DNA from: Chitinophagaceae bacterium
Lineage (GTDB): Bacteria > Bacteroidota > Bacteroidia > Chitinophagales > Chitinophagaceae
DNA length: 64,000 nt
NCBI GenBank assembly: GCA_023957755.1
Contig: JAMLGT010000004.1
Span: 186,001 to 250,000, forward strand
Reading direction: 5' to 3'
A model generated the notes under the pieces. The model was given only the letters and a program-made list of their open reading frames with translations, did no database searches and was not told where the DNA came from. The translations under genes and the position numbers were made by a program. Of this stretch, positions 36,734-46,304 are shown piece by piece. How positions within the stretch are numbered: position 1 is the first letter of the stretch; each line of letters begins with the position of its first letter.

Positions 36734-37327
36734 ATGCAACCCTTACAGGAAGACTTTTGGGATTATTGCTATCTGCATAATATGGCAGGGTGGGATATAG
36801 GTATGTTACCTCCTGCAATCAAAGACTATCTTGATACAATTTCGGATATACATGCTGCCATTCTGATCCCGGCTTGTGGAAGAGCCTATGAAGCACATTA
36901 TTTGGTAGAGAGGGGATTCCATAATGTTACCATTCTGGATATCTCAACTGTTTTGATAAAGGAGTTGAAGCAGACATTTAAAGGGAAGCCGGTCAATGTG
37001 TTACACGGGGATTTCTTTAACCATGAAGGGAAGTATGATTTGATAATTGAACAGGCTTTCTTTTGTACCGTGCCGCCTGAAGATCGTACCCATTTTATAA
37101 ACCATCTTCATGGATTGTTGAATGATGGCGGCAGGTATGCAGGACTTTTCTTTAATGAGTTGGTAGGTCACCGGGACAAGCCTCCGTTTACTTTGGATAT
37201 AGAAGGATACAGGGCATTGTTTTCAGGGGTTTTTGAAATAGCAAGGATAAGTCCATGTGTACAATCCATCGATTCGCGGAAAGAAAAAGAAATATTTTTT
37301 GAATTCGTAAAGAAAAGTCAGGATTAA
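36734..37327 (+). CDS. TPMT-family SAM-dependent methyltransferase
   Basis: 197 residues. The N-terminus FWDYCYLHNMAGWDIG fits the thiopurine-methyltransferase-like group, followed by motif I ILIPACGRAYEAHYLVERG and VTILDIS. LHGDFFNHEGKYDLIIEQAF matches the post-II region. Bacterial members methylate selenium, tellurium or thiol compounds, or are uncharacterised. It lies 11 bases after era. Confidence 0.85.
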   Translation: MQPLQEDFWDYCYLHNMAGWDIGMLPPAIKDYLDTISDIHAAILIPACGRAYEAHYLVERGFHNVTILDISTVLIKELKQTFKGKPVNVLHGDFFNHEGKYDLIIEQAFFCTVPPEDRTHFINHLHGLLNDGGRYAGLFFNELVGHRDKPPFTLDIEGYRALFSGVFEIARISPCVQSIDSRKEKEIFFEFVKKSQD

Positions 37328-37372
37328 CAAGCACACACACTTAATTTTGGCGGATTACTGAAATTCAGGAAT

Positions 37373-38368
37373 ATGAACTCATTCGGAAAAAATTATCGTG
37401 TACAAATTTTTGGTCAGTCGCACAGCGAATTGGTTGGGATTACCCTCGATGGAATACCACCCGGAATCGAGATCGCCCCGGAAGACTTTACAGAGGATCT
37501 GGAACGCAGAAAACCGGGAGCCAAAGCTACTACTCCCCGAAAGGAAGCAGATGCGCCATTGATTAAGACAGGTGTTTTTAATGGCAGGTCTGCCGGGTCT
37601 CCGCTCACGATATTTTTTGAGAACAATAACACAAGAAGTGGTGATTACGAAAAGCACCATGCCTTTCCACGTCCAGGCCATGCTGATTTTGTGGCCACTG
37701 AGAAGTTTAAAGGATTTGAAGACTATAGAGGAGGCGGCCACTTTAGCGGTCGGCTTACAGTTTGCCTGGTTGCGGCAGGTGTGGTAGCAAAGAAAATTAT
37801 TCAGCATTACCTGAGGAGTAAAGAGGTGCAGTTCGAAACCCGGATTTTGGAGGTAGGAGGCGAGCAGGATATCGAAAAAGGAATTGATAAAGCTGTTCAG
37901 GCAAAAGATTCTGTCGGTGGTATCATCGAATGTACAGTCAGGAATCTGCCTGTGGGTTTGGGAGAACCGTTTTTTGATTCAGTAGAGTCTGTCATCAGTC
38001 ATTTAATATTTGCGGTGCCTGCAATCAAAGGCATTGAATTTGGCAGCGGGTTCGCAGCAGCCAGAATGTTTGGTTCAGAACATAACGATGCCATTTTGGA
38101 CAGTTCAGGTAAAACCGCCACAAATAATGCCGGCGGGATTACCGGTGGAATTACAAATGGAAATGATATAATGTTCAGAGTGGTTGTAAAGCCAACTTCT
38201 TCCACACCGAAGGTTCAGGAGACCTTTAATCGGGAATCCGGAAAAGTGGAAGCCTTTTCTGTCAAGGGAAGACACGATCTGTGTATCGCCCTGAGAGCGC
38301 CTGTCGTGATCGAGGCTGCTGCAGCTATCGGTATTGCTGACCTGCTTATGGAATCGGGAATCAGATAA
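37373..38368 (+). CDS. aroC: Chorismate synthase
   Basis: 331 residues with the three family signatures: FGQSHSELVGITLDGIPPG at the start, HADFVATEKFKGFEDYRGGG with the GHFSGRLT block, and RHDLCIALRAPVVIEAAA at the end. It makes chorismate from EPSP using reduced FMN. It ends 12 bases before the converging ABC exporter gene. Confidence 0.96.
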   Translation: MNSFGKNYRVQIFGQSHSELVGITLDGIPPGIEIAPEDFTEDLERRKPGAKATTPRKEADAPLIKTGVFNGRSAGSPLTIFFENNNTRSGDYEKHHAFPRPGHADFVATEKFKGFEDYRGGGHFSGRLTVCLVAAGVVAKKIIQHYLRSKEVQFETRILEVGGEQDIEKGIDKAVQAKDSVGGIIECTVRNLPVGLGEPFFDSVESVISHLIFAVPAIKGIEFGSGFAAARMFGSEHNDAILDSSGKTATNNAGGITGGITNGNDIMFRVVVKPTSSTPKVQETFNRESGKVEAFSVKGRHDLCIALRAPVVIEAAAAIGIADLLMESGIR

Positions 38369-38379
38369 CAGAATCGGGA

Positions 38380-40134
38380 TTAACTCTCCCTTTTGTTTTC
38401 CATCAGCAAACGAAGGGCATGGTCTATGCTTCCCGCATTTTCAATTCTGCCGTCATTTACGAAAAAAATCTGGTCGGCGTTAGCAATGGTATTAAGTCGG
38501 TGGGCAATAATTACCTTGGTGGTCTTTTCAGGTAACTTATCCAGAATCATTTGTAATTGCTGTTCTGTAACTGTGTCAATATTTGCGGTGGCCTCGTCGA
38601 GGATTAGAAGGTCAGGATTCCGTAATACAGCTCTTATGAAAGCTATTATTTGTTTTTGTCCCAAACTCATACTTTCTCCCATATCCTCAATCTTAGTATT
38701 AAGCCCGTCTTCGAATCCTTTTATTAGCTCTTCAAAGCCATCATTTCGAAGCTTGTTGTAAATGTCCTGGTCCGGGATATCCTGCAATTCTTCGTTTCCG
38801 AATACAATGTTATCACGAAGGGTGCCATCAAACAAAAAGGGTTCCTGAAGAATGAAGCCGATTTTCCTGCTCAATACTGAAGCAGTGAATTCACGTATAG
38901 GGGTACCATTGAGTTTTACCTCGCCGGTGTCTGCATCATACAGCCTGGCAATCAGAGACGCTGTTGTGGTCTTACCACCGCCTGTGGGGCCCACAAATGC
39001 GTATGTTTTTCCTCTGTCCAATTCAAGATTAATATTGCTTAAAATTTTCCTTTCCGGTTGATATTGGAATGATACATTATGGAAGGAGAGCAGGGGGGTA
39101 TCGGGCGTGGTGAGGTTGTTATTGTTAGGGCCATACACAAGATCTGAGTCCATATTTAGAATGACCGAAATCCTGTCCCATGCGGCCATGGTGGTTTGAA
39201 ATCCGGCCCAAAGGCTCGCGATTTGTCGTAATGGACGATAGAAGGCATTAGTGTAGGCTATGTAGCTGATTAGCAGGCCCACGGTGAAGTTACCGTGTAT
39301 GATTAAATAGATTCCGTAGGAGAGTACTGTAAGTTGAGCTATGTTACCACAGAGTGTAAATACCGGCTCGTAGAGTCCGTTTGCCAGTCCGGCAATGATG
39401 GATGCTTTATAATTTTCGTTGTTAGCTTCCTCTATTTTTTTTCTGAAAAAATCACGACGGCTGAATGCTATTATAGTTTTGAAATTGGCCAGGTTTTCCT
39501 GTATTTCTCCGCTGAGCAGGCCGAATTTTTTCAGGCTGACCGCATTTTTTCTTCTAACTAATGGATTTACCAGTTTTACGAATACTATGATGATTATAGC
39601 GGGGGCCAGGGCTGCGCTGCCCAGTTTGGGATTGATGACTAATAGAAAGACAGCAGTGGCTATCAACAGGAAAATGTTATCAATAAACTGCATCAGCGAT
39701 TGAGAGAAGAATCGGTTCACGCTATCCGTGTCATTATTAATCCTGGAAATCAAATCGCCGGCCTTATTCTGATTGAAGAACTTTACAGGAAGGGTTTGTA
39801 TTTTATTGAAAACCGCATTTCGCAAACTGTAAAGTACACGCTGGCCTACGGTGCCCATTATCTTTATCTGAAGATATTCGGTAACTGAGGATGTAAGATA
39901 GATGCCAAGGAGAATTCCTGAAAACAGAATTAATCCCCGATACATTTTAGTGACAATATAATGGTCAATAGTATATCCTATCAGATATGGTGTAAGCATG
40001 GTAATACCACTATTGGCCAGCATGAGCACGAAAGCTATTGTGAGGCTCTTACGCTCCTCCCTGAGAAAGACCATCATTTTACTGAAGGCGTCCCGGGTGC
40101 TGCTTTTATGCTCCTTGTTTAAGTTGTAATCCAT
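38380..40134 (-). CDS. ABC exporter half-transporter, catalytic-site subunit
   Basis: 584 residues: six-helix type IV exporter domain (about 25-320) and an ATPase domain. Walker A is VGPTGGGKTTTAS, the Q-loop FILQEPFLFD, Walker B LLILDEATANID with the catalytic Glu, and the H-loop VIIAHRLNTI. The signature is MSLGQKQ rather than LSGGQ. Together with the adjacent 586-residue subunit this makes a heterodimer with one degenerate site, see that entry. It is likely a multidrug or lipid exporter; substrate unknown. It is encoded 4 bases after its partner. Confidence 0.92.
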   Translation of the reverse strand: MDYNLNKEHKSSTRDAFSKMMVFLREERKSLTIAFVLMLANSGITMLTPYLIGYTIDHYIVTKMYRGLILFSGILLGIYLTSSVTEYLQIKIMGTVGQRVLYSLRNAVFNKIQTLPVKFFNQNKAGDLISRINNDTDSVNRFFSQSLMQFIDNIFLLIATAVFLLVINPKLGSAALAPAIIIIVFVKLVNPLVRRKNAVSLKKFGLLSGEIQENLANFKTIIAFSRRDFFRKKIEEANNENYKASIIAGLANGLYEPVFTLCGNIAQLTVLSYGIYLIIHGNFTVGLLISYIAYTNAFYRPLRQIASLWAGFQTTMAAWDRISVILNMDSDLVYGPNNNNLTTPDTPLLSFHNVSFQYQPERKILSNINLELDRGKTYAFVGPTGGGKTTTASLIARLYDADTGEVKLNGTPIREFTASVLSRKIGFILQEPFLFDGTLRDNIVFGNEELQDIPDQDIYNKLRNDGFEELIKGFEDGLNTKIEDMGESMSLGQKQIIAFIRAVLRNPDLLILDEATANIDTVTEQQLQMILDKLPEKTTKVIIAHRLNTIANADQIFFVNDGRIENAGSIDHALRLLMENKRES

Positions 40135-40138
40135 TTGC

Positions 40139-41899
40139 TCAATTAGTTGATTCTATATCTGTGAGGCTTTGCTGTGATTTATGAATCTGTATGTATTCCG
40201 GACACTTCTCCAGCAATTCACTATGTGTGCCACTGGCAATCAGTTCGCCCTGCATGATGAGGATAATCTGGTCGTAATCTTTAACAGGTTCTATTTTTTG
40301 GGTTACCGAGATGATAGTCATATCCGGGTAATTCTTTGTGAGGTTCTCACCAATTTTTAGTTCGGTTGCTGCATCTACCCTGGCCGTAAAGTCGTCAAGA
40401 ATAAGGATAGCAGGGTTTACAGAAAGCGCTCTTGCGAGCATTATTCTTTGTTTTTGCCCGCCTGAGAGGTTGGTACCGCGCTCACTAATGGGGGTGTTGA
40501 TTCCTTCGGGCAGTGTGCCGATAAAATTGTCGATTTCGGCTGTCCTCATAGCTTTACTAAGCTCGGCTTCTGTCACACTTTTGTTGAATGCAATGTTTTC
40601 GCGAAGGCTGAGGTTGAAGATAGTGCTACCCTGAAACACGATTCCTGTCTGCCTGAGAATTGTTTCGCTTTTGTATTGTGACGCAGGAATACCGTCATAT
40701 AGTATTTCGCCTCCCGTAGGTTTTATAAGCCCTGTTAAAATATTCAGCAACTGGCTCTTGCCGGCGGCAGTAGGGCCAATGATAGCAGTTCTGCTTCTTT
40801 CTTTTATATCGAAAGAGATGTCGCGGAGAATGTACTTGTCTTTTATTTGTAGAGACACATTCCTGAGGGTAATGTTGCCTTTTACCGGTGTGTCGATCGT
40901 TCCGGTATCTATTGAATCGGGCTCATCCAGGATATGCCTGATCCGCCGGAATGATGCAGATGCACGGGCTATAATATTGCTGGTGAATCCTATTACCAGG
41001 ATTGGAAAAATAAGGATAGATATATAACTGTTAAATGCGGCAAACTCACCCAGTGTCATGTCTCCCAAAATGATGTATCTGCCCCCCACTGTCAAAACTG
41101 CAAACTGGGCAAGATTGGATGTGAGAACGATTACAGGGATCAGTGTGGAGAAAAGCTTCACAATTGAAATGCCGATATCTCTGCCTTTCCCGCTTATCGT
41201 TATAAATTTCTGAGACTCCAGCAATTGCGCATTCAGCACCCTGATCAAAGCCGAGGCGAGAATGCTCTCATTGATAATTTTGTTAAGCTGGTCTATTATT
41301 CCCTGAGATTTTTGAAACAGTCCCCTCGCAGTTTTGAAGATAGCAAGGAAGGAAACGATGATTACCGGAACCATTATCAGTACGATCAATCCGAGCCTGA
41401 GATTAATATTTAGCAGGAGGGTGGCTGTGCCAATAATCAGCACTGCAGAAGAAATGAGAGACACAATGGCCTGGGAGATAAAAGTCTTTAAAGCGTCAAT
41501 ATCTGAGGTGATATTAGTTAGTAAGCGGTCAGTAGAGTGGCTTCTGATGTACTCATAGTTTTGGTCTGAGATTTTGGCGACGAGCCTGTTTCGCATGTCC
41601 CTTGAAACTTTTTCGGAGAGGAAGGTGCGGAAGAAGTTTTCTATGTAAGAAAGGAGGAAAATAGCGCCCGCAGCTATGGCAAACCATTTAATAATTTCAT
41701 CTGGCTGAAAATTCCCTGCTGAATAATCGTCTATACCCTTTTGAATGATCTTGGGAATGACCAGGTTCAGTCCATTACTTATAAATGCCAGGAGTAATAG
41801 TACTGCCACCAGAAACTTGTATGGTTTCAGTAAACTAAGCAGCGTTGATTTCCTGTGGCTGTTTTTAGATGTAGGCATTTGTTTTTTCTGCACGGACAA
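40139..41899 (-). CDS. ABC exporter half-transporter, degenerate-site subunit
   Basis: 586 residues with the same layout as its neighbour. Walker A is IGPTAAGKSQLL and the signature is canonical (NLSGGQKQRIMLARAL), but Walker B ends LILDDFTARVD (Asp in place of the catalytic Glu) and the H-loop His is Gln (ISVTQKI). These changes disable its own ATP site, while its LSGGQ completes the partner's intact site. The complementary losses in the partner's signature support a TM287/288-like asymmetric heterodimer. It is the first gene of the pair. Confidence 0.92.
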   Translation of the reverse strand: MSVQKKQMPTSKNSHRKSTLLSLLKPYKFLVAVLLLLAFISNGLNLVIPKIIQKGIDDYSAGNFQPDEIIKWFAIAAGAIFLLSYIENFFRTFLSEKVSRDMRNRLVAKISDQNYEYIRSHSTDRLLTNITSDIDALKTFISQAIVSLISSAVLIIGTATLLLNINLRLGLIVLIMVPVIIVSFLAIFKTARGLFQKSQGIIDQLNKIINESILASALIRVLNAQLLESQKFITISGKGRDIGISIVKLFSTLIPVIVLTSNLAQFAVLTVGGRYIILGDMTLGEFAAFNSYISILIFPILVIGFTSNIIARASASFRRIRHILDEPDSIDTGTIDTPVKGNITLRNVSLQIKDKYILRDISFDIKERSRTAIIGPTAAGKSQLLNILTGLIKPTGGEILYDGIPASQYKSETILRQTGIVFQGSTIFNLSLRENIAFNKSVTEAELSKAMRTAEIDNFIGTLPEGINTPISERGTNLSGGQKQRIMLARALSVNPAILILDDFTARVDAATELKIGENLTKNYPDMTIISVTQKIEPVKDYDQIILIMQGELIASGTHSELLEKCPEYIQIHKSQQSLTDIESTN

Positions 41900-41990
41900 A
41901 TTTAGGTCTGAATTCCTTTTGAAATAGAATGGTATTGAAAATTGGCTGACGGGGGTGGAGACTGATTAATATTTCTTATCAGTGTGGCCA

Positions 41991-43391
41991 TCAGAGCAAA
42001 GTGCCTTTTAATACGAGTAGTGCTACATTGAAGAAGATGATTAACCCTGTTACATCCACAAGGGTGGCTACGAAAGGGGCTGAGGAAGAGGCAGGGTCAG
42101 CGCCCAATTTTTTTAGGAGGATTGGAAGCATGCTGCCCGTAAGCGAGCCCCAGAGCACTACACCGATCAGTGAAAAACCAACAGTGACCCCTAGTAATAT
42201 CCAATGCTCTCCATAAATATCGCGCATCAGCCCTCGTTGCATGAGCAGACTCCAGATGAGAATTCTGAAAAAACCGATTGAACCGAGAATTGCACCCAAC
42301 AGGAATCCTGAAAAGAGTTCTCTCTTCATTACTTTCCACCATTCTTTGATGGTTACTTCCCCAAGTGCCATAGCCTGAATAATCAGCGTGGAGGCCTGTG
42401 TACCACTGTTTCCACCCGTGCTGATAATTAATGGAATGAAATTAGTCAGCACGATTACCTTGGCCAGTTCATCGTTGTAAAATGCCATAGCAGTGGCAGT
42501 GAGGGTTTCGCCAAAGAATAATATAACCAGCCATCCTACTCGTTTTTTGATGAGGGTGAAGATGGGGGTTTCCAGATAAGGAGTATCTAATGCTTCTGCA
42601 CCACCTATCTTCTGAATATCTTCACTGAATTCCTCCCCGGCTACCCACAGCACGTCGTCAACGGTTACAATTCCCAGTAGTACGTTATAGTCATCCACTA
42701 CCGGCAGCGCCACGCGGTTGTTCATTTTGAACACTTCATAGGCGCTCTCCTGGTCATCATTAGCGTTAAGCTCTATAAATCGCCCATCCATCATCTCACT
42801 CACCTGCATAGAGGGAGGAGCAAGGATAAATTCGCGGATACGCAGGTCGTCAAGTAATTCGCCGTGCTTATTGATTACATAGATAACGTCAATAGTCTCC
42901 GTATTCTTCCCCACCTCGCGAATGATATCAAGCACTTCCGCCACCGTATTGTATTCATACACGTAGATATAGTCAGGATTCATCAGCCTGCCCACACTGT
43001 TTTCCGGGTATCCAAGCAATTCCAGGGTGATTTTTCTCTCTTCCGGCGAGAGCGTTTTAATGAGTTCCCTGAGCACTTCGTTGGGAAGTTCTTCGAAGAA
43101 GTCTGTACGGTCGTCCGGCTGTAATTCGTTTAGCAGTTCGGCGCTCTTATTAGGGGGGAGATTCTTTATAATTCTTTTTTGGGTAGGGTGTTCCAGGATT
43201 TTGAAAACTCTCGTAGCCCTGTGTATGCTCATTCTTGTAAAAATCCTTGTCTCTTCCTCTTCATTGGCATAAATCAGTTCTGCTACTTCACTGATATTTT
43301 GCTGATCCAGGAATTCACTGAGATCAGTATCATTACCACTAGAAAGGATTTCTTTGTATTTTTCCTCCAGACTTGTCAGTTCTTCAGCCAT
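41991..43391 (-). CDS. mgtE: Magnesium transporter MgtE
   Basis: 466 residues: an N-terminal MgtE_N domain with the LNELQPDDRTDFFEELP pattern, a tandem CBS pair (about 140-260, with LPVVDDYNVLLGIVTVDDV), and five membrane helices from about 285 including LIISTGGNSGTQASTLI, the pore-forming segment. It is a Mg2+-gated cation channel of the inner membrane. It is monocistronic and divergent from the SET gene. Confidence 0.95.
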   Translation of the reverse strand: MAEELTSLEEKYKEILSSGNDTDLSEFLDQQNISEVAELIYANEEEETRIFTRMSIHRATRVFKILEHPTQKRIIKNLPPNKSAELLNELQPDDRTDFFEELPNEVLRELIKTLSPEERKITLELLGYPENSVGRLMNPDYIYVYEYNTVAEVLDIIREVGKNTETIDVIYVINKHGELLDDLRIREFILAPPSMQVSEMMDGRFIELNANDDQESAYEVFKMNNRVALPVVDDYNVLLGIVTVDDVLWVAGEEFSEDIQKIGGAEALDTPYLETPIFTLIKKRVGWLVILFFGETLTATAMAFYNDELAKVIVLTNFIPLIISTGGNSGTQASTLIIQAMALGEVTIKEWWKVMKRELFSGFLLGAILGSIGFFRILIWSLLMQRGLMRDIYGEHWILLGVTVGFSLIGVVLWGSLTGSMLPILLKKLGADPASSSAPFVATLVDVTGLIIFFNVALLVLKGTLL

Positions 43392-43450
43392 CCATCCGGT
43401 TTAAAATTTACCGGCACAAATTAGTTTTTATATTTTAAGTAACCACAAAA

Positions 43451-43837
43451 ATGATTACCGGTTTTCTCGAAATAAAAATGACCCCTAACAAAGGTCGGGG
43501 TGTGTTTGCTTCGGCTGATATAGAGGCCGGGGCCATCATTGAGGAGTCACCCGTAATAGTGTTGAATGAGGAAGAGCGGCTATTGGTGGAGAAGACCATT
43601 TTGAACGATTATATCTTCGAGTGGGGCGATTCAGGAGAGAAGGCCTGTATGGCGTTGGGGTATATCGCGTTGTATAATCATAGTTCGCATAGCAATTGTG
43701 AATATGAAATGGATTTTGACCTTCAGATTATGCGGGTAAAGACTATGAGGTTTGTGAACCGGGGCGAGGAATTAACTGTCAACTATAATGGCGACTGGAA
43801 CAATGACAAGCCGGTCTGGTTTGATGAAAGGGAATAG
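43451..43837 (+). CDS. SET-domain protein
   Basis: 128 residues, a minimal SET domain: NKGRGVFASADIEAGAIIE at the start, IALYNHSSHSNCEYEMD (the NHxxxxNC core that binds SAM) and GEELTVNY at the end. Bacterial single-domain SET proteins are putative lysine methyltransferases; targets are unknown. It lacks the post-SET cysteines. It is divergently transcribed from mgtE. Confidence 0.85.
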   Translation: MITGFLEIKMTPNKGRGVFASADIEAGAIIEESPVIVLNEEERLLVEKTILNDYIFEWGDSGEKACMALGYIALYNHSSHSNCEYEMDFDLQIMRVKTMRFVNRGEELTVNYNGDWNNDKPVWFDERE

Positions 43838-43916
43838 GGGGCGGAGGTTTTGTTTTTTGTATTTTTTAGCTATTATTATGATTATATAAAAGTATTTTTA
43901 CAAAAATTAATAAGAA

Positions 43917-44657
43917 ATGAATTATAAAGATTCGAGTCCTGAGATTACAACTATAGATTATGTACCTATTGGTGAAAAAACGATTAGCCGGAGTTTTATT
44001 TCTAATGTTTTTATGCTGATGTTTTTGGCTTTAGGTGTTTCGGCTTTGTTTGCCTGGCAGTTTTCGGCCAATGAGAGTCTGATGACCTACCTGATAACAG
44101 ATACCGGCATGACAGGCCTGGGAAAAATCGTAATGTTTTCACCGCTTGTATTTGTACTTATCATGTCATTTGCTTTTCAACGGTTGTCCGCTACGGTTTT
44201 AATGGGAATTTTTTTAGCGTATGCGATGGTTAACGGGATTGCATTTAGTTTTATTCTGGCCGCTTTCACGCCTGGAAGTGTGTTGGGGTGCTTTCTTTCA
44301 GCCGCAGCAATGTTTGGGATTATGGCGGTAATGGGTTATACAACCGACAAGGACCTGACGAGTTTCGGACGGATAATGATGATGGGTGTAATTGGTATTC
44401 TGATTGCAATGGTGATTAATTTCTTTTTGAACAGCAGCCAATTGGATTATATCATCAGTATCATTGGTGTTTTACTTTTTACAGGGCTGACCGCCTATGA
44501 TGTGCAAAAGCTGAAAAGGATAGGGGAGGGCATTCAGGCTGATGGCACTATTGCTGCAAATACCCGTAAGCTTTCGATTATGGGCGCCTTGACGTTGTAC
44601 CTTGATTTCATCAACATATTTTTGTTTCTGCTTAGGATGGCCGGAAACAGAAAGTAA
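43917..44657 (+). CDS. Bax inhibitor-1 / YccA family membrane protein
   Basis: 246 residues with seven predicted membrane helices from about residue 28. Typical family segments are GIAFSFILAAFTPGSVLGCF, the LLFTGLTAYDVQKLKRIGEG motif near 190 and SIMGALTLYLDFINIFLFLL at the C-terminus, which carries the conserved Asp residues of pH-gated calcium leak channels. It is followed by the SIMPL gene 36 bases later. Confidence 0.93.
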   Translation: MNYKDSSPEITTIDYVPIGEKTISRSFISNVFMLMFLALGVSALFAWQFSANESLMTYLITDTGMTGLGKIVMFSPLVFVLIMSFAFQRLSATVLMGIFLAYAMVNGIAFSFILAAFTPGSVLGCFLSAAAMFGIMAVMGYTTDKDLTSFGRIMMMGVIGILIAMVINFFLNSSQLDYIISIIGVLLFTGLTAYDVQKLKRIGEGIQADGTIAANTRKLSIMGALTLYLDFINIFLFLLRMAGNRK

Positions 44658-44693
44658 ATTCTGAAGTTGATAATTAAAAATTAAGACACGCTT

Positions 44694-45419
44694 ATGAAAG
44701 TTATTACTGCGATTATTGTCGGAATCGCCTTTGTGGCCGGTATTTGGATAGCATCCACTGCCTACAAGTCGCGTGCAAGAGCGATGGAAACGGTTACCGT
44801 TACGGGGTCGGCTGAGAAAGATTTTGTCAGTGATCTGATTGTTTGGACAGGAAGTTATTCCCGGAAGTCAATGGATCTAAAGACTGCTTATGCGCTGTTG
44901 AAAACCGACGAGGCTACGATTCGGGCGTATCTGAAAGGGAAGGGGGTTGCTGAGAATCAAATGGTGTTTTCGGCTGTCGAAATCAATAAAGATTTCAGCT
45001 ATGAAACCGATCAGAATGGCAGATCCATTCAGAGATTTACAGGTTACAATTTAATTCAGAATGTAAGAGTGGAGTCAGGAGAGGTAGATAAGATTTTGGG
45101 TATATCGCGCCAGGCCACCGAATTGATTGAGGGCGGAATTGAATTTACTTCACAATCTCCTTTGTTTTATTATACCAGGCTCACAGATATTAAGATGGAC
45201 CTGCTTGCGCAGGCAAGTGCAGATGGAAAGCAGCGGGCTGAAATTATTGCAAAGAATGCCGGCAGTTCATTAGGAAAGTTAAAGAAAGCCACACTGGGTG
45301 TTTTTCAAATTACAGGAAAGAATTCAGATGAGGATTATAGTTATGGAGGCACTTTCAATACTTCAAGCCTGAACAAAACGGGTAGTATCACTATCCGGAT
45401 GGAGTTTACAGTGAAATAA
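44694..45419 (+). CDS. SIMPL domain protein
   Basis: 241 residues: an N-terminal membrane anchor (IIVGIAFVAGIWIAS), then the SIMPL (DUF541/YggE-like) domain with VTVTGSAEKDFVSDLIVW near residue 35, TGYNLIQNVRV and KQRAEIIAKNAGSSLGKLK. Members face the periplasm and are associated with oxidative-stress protection, but the mechanism is unclear. It is the last core gene before the accessory island. Confidence 0.9.
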   Translation: MKVITAIIVGIAFVAGIWIASTAYKSRARAMETVTVTGSAEKDFVSDLIVWTGSYSRKSMDLKTAYALLKTDEATIRAYLKGKGVAENQMVFSAVEINKDFSYETDQNGRSIQRFTGYNLIQNVRVESGEVDKILGISRQATELIEGGIEFTSQSPLFYYTRLTDIKMDLLAQASADGKQRAEIIAKNAGSSLGKLKKATLGVFQITGKNSDEDYSYGGTFNTSSLNKTGSITIRMEFTVK

Positions 45420-45802
45420 TTTTTTTCGGTTTGTCCGGTTCGGGATTATTGAAAACACAGCCATTGGTCGTACACTGAATGTATCAAATCTTTGATAATT
45501 TGACCACGCTAAACGACTTCTTTAGGTATTATTCCCTTTTTCTTTTTTCCTGATGAAAAAGAAACAATTCCGGTGTTGCCGGGACAAGGCCGGGGCCGCG
45601 ATGTGGGTACTCTCTTTTTTTATTATCCTACTAAGTTGGCTTTAGCCCACTGGATTTAGTTTCTAAGTTTATTACTCTGCCCTTCAGGGCAGGCCTGTGA
45701 AAGTCTCACCCAATAAGCGCTTTAGCCGCATTTTGAATGACTTAACCGGGCAGCGATGATTTTTTATTATTTCTGTTAGAGCAAGAATTGCAGTTCATAT
45801 AG
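45420..45802. other. Left edge of the accessory island, non-coding
   Basis: This stretch lacks a gene. Near 45536-45570 it contains an imperfect inverted repeat, tttcttttttcc against gaaaaagaaac, next to a GC-rich ccggtgttgccgggacaagg segment. The MITE-like repeat at 45621 follows, and the transposase remnant abuts its right side. No promoter or RNA gene was recognised. Confidence 0.5.
45621..45770. repeat. MITE-like repeat element, copy A
   Basis: About 150 bases that match 59901-60060 over their length. The left arm has ctaagttggctttagccca, the centre a perfect 7-bp palindrome ctgccct/agggcag (45677-45692), and the right arm gcgctttagccgcattttgaa and ttaaccgggcagcgatga. The arms are inverted relative to each other, giving a long fold-back. 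Non-coding and too short for a transposase, it looks like a non-autonomous mobile element. Confidence 0.7.
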
Positions 45803-46168
45803 CGGAGCGAGTACCAGCCTTATGTGGACAGGAACAAACAAAATATTGAGGCAGATCCTCAGACCTACAAACTACGCCAACAGATTATTGAACACACGTA
45901 TGGTATTATCAAACGACAGTGGGGTTTTTATTATGTCGTCACCAGGCGGGGTATGAAAAGAGCGAGTGCTGATGTGGGGTTGATGTGCACGGCACTCACC
46001 CTGCGCCGGATCATGAATTTAGTTGACAAAAAACTGTTGCAAAAGTTCCTGCAGGAGCTTTGGCATTCCATTTTTGCTCTTAAGGTCGGCCTACAAAGCT
46101 ATTTTCGGATTCACTGTTCTATCTGTTTTTTTCGTTCAGGATTAGGGCCGAAAAATCAGCTTCCTTAA
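45803..46168 (+). pseudogene. C-terminal remnant of an IS1182-type transposase
   Basis: After an in-frame TAG the frame reads RSEYQPYVDRNKQN, then LRQQIIEHTYGIIKRQWGFY and RASADVGLMCTALTLRRIMN, the C-terminal end of IS1182-family DDE transposases (the EHxxGxIKRQWGF block holds the catalytic Glu region). The N-terminal three-quarters, including the first two catalytic Asp residues, is missing, and the reading after about 46025 no longer resembles a transposase. It marks an old insertion at the left border of the island. Confidence 0.75.
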
Positions 46169-46304
46169 ATGGGTTTGTATAAAGTGGAAATGACTTATTT
46201 TTATGAGGGCATGGGGAGTTTTCAGACGAACTGCTGCTTACGGTCATACTAAAAAAACAACTACCGATAAATCCGGCTTTAAAAATTGTATTTTTGAAAC
46301 CAAA

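Noticed and set aside
46203-46304. Upstream 34 codons of the HTH-IrrE frame as part of the protein
   Set aside because: They are basic and low in structure; the ATG at 46305 gives a family-like N-terminus.
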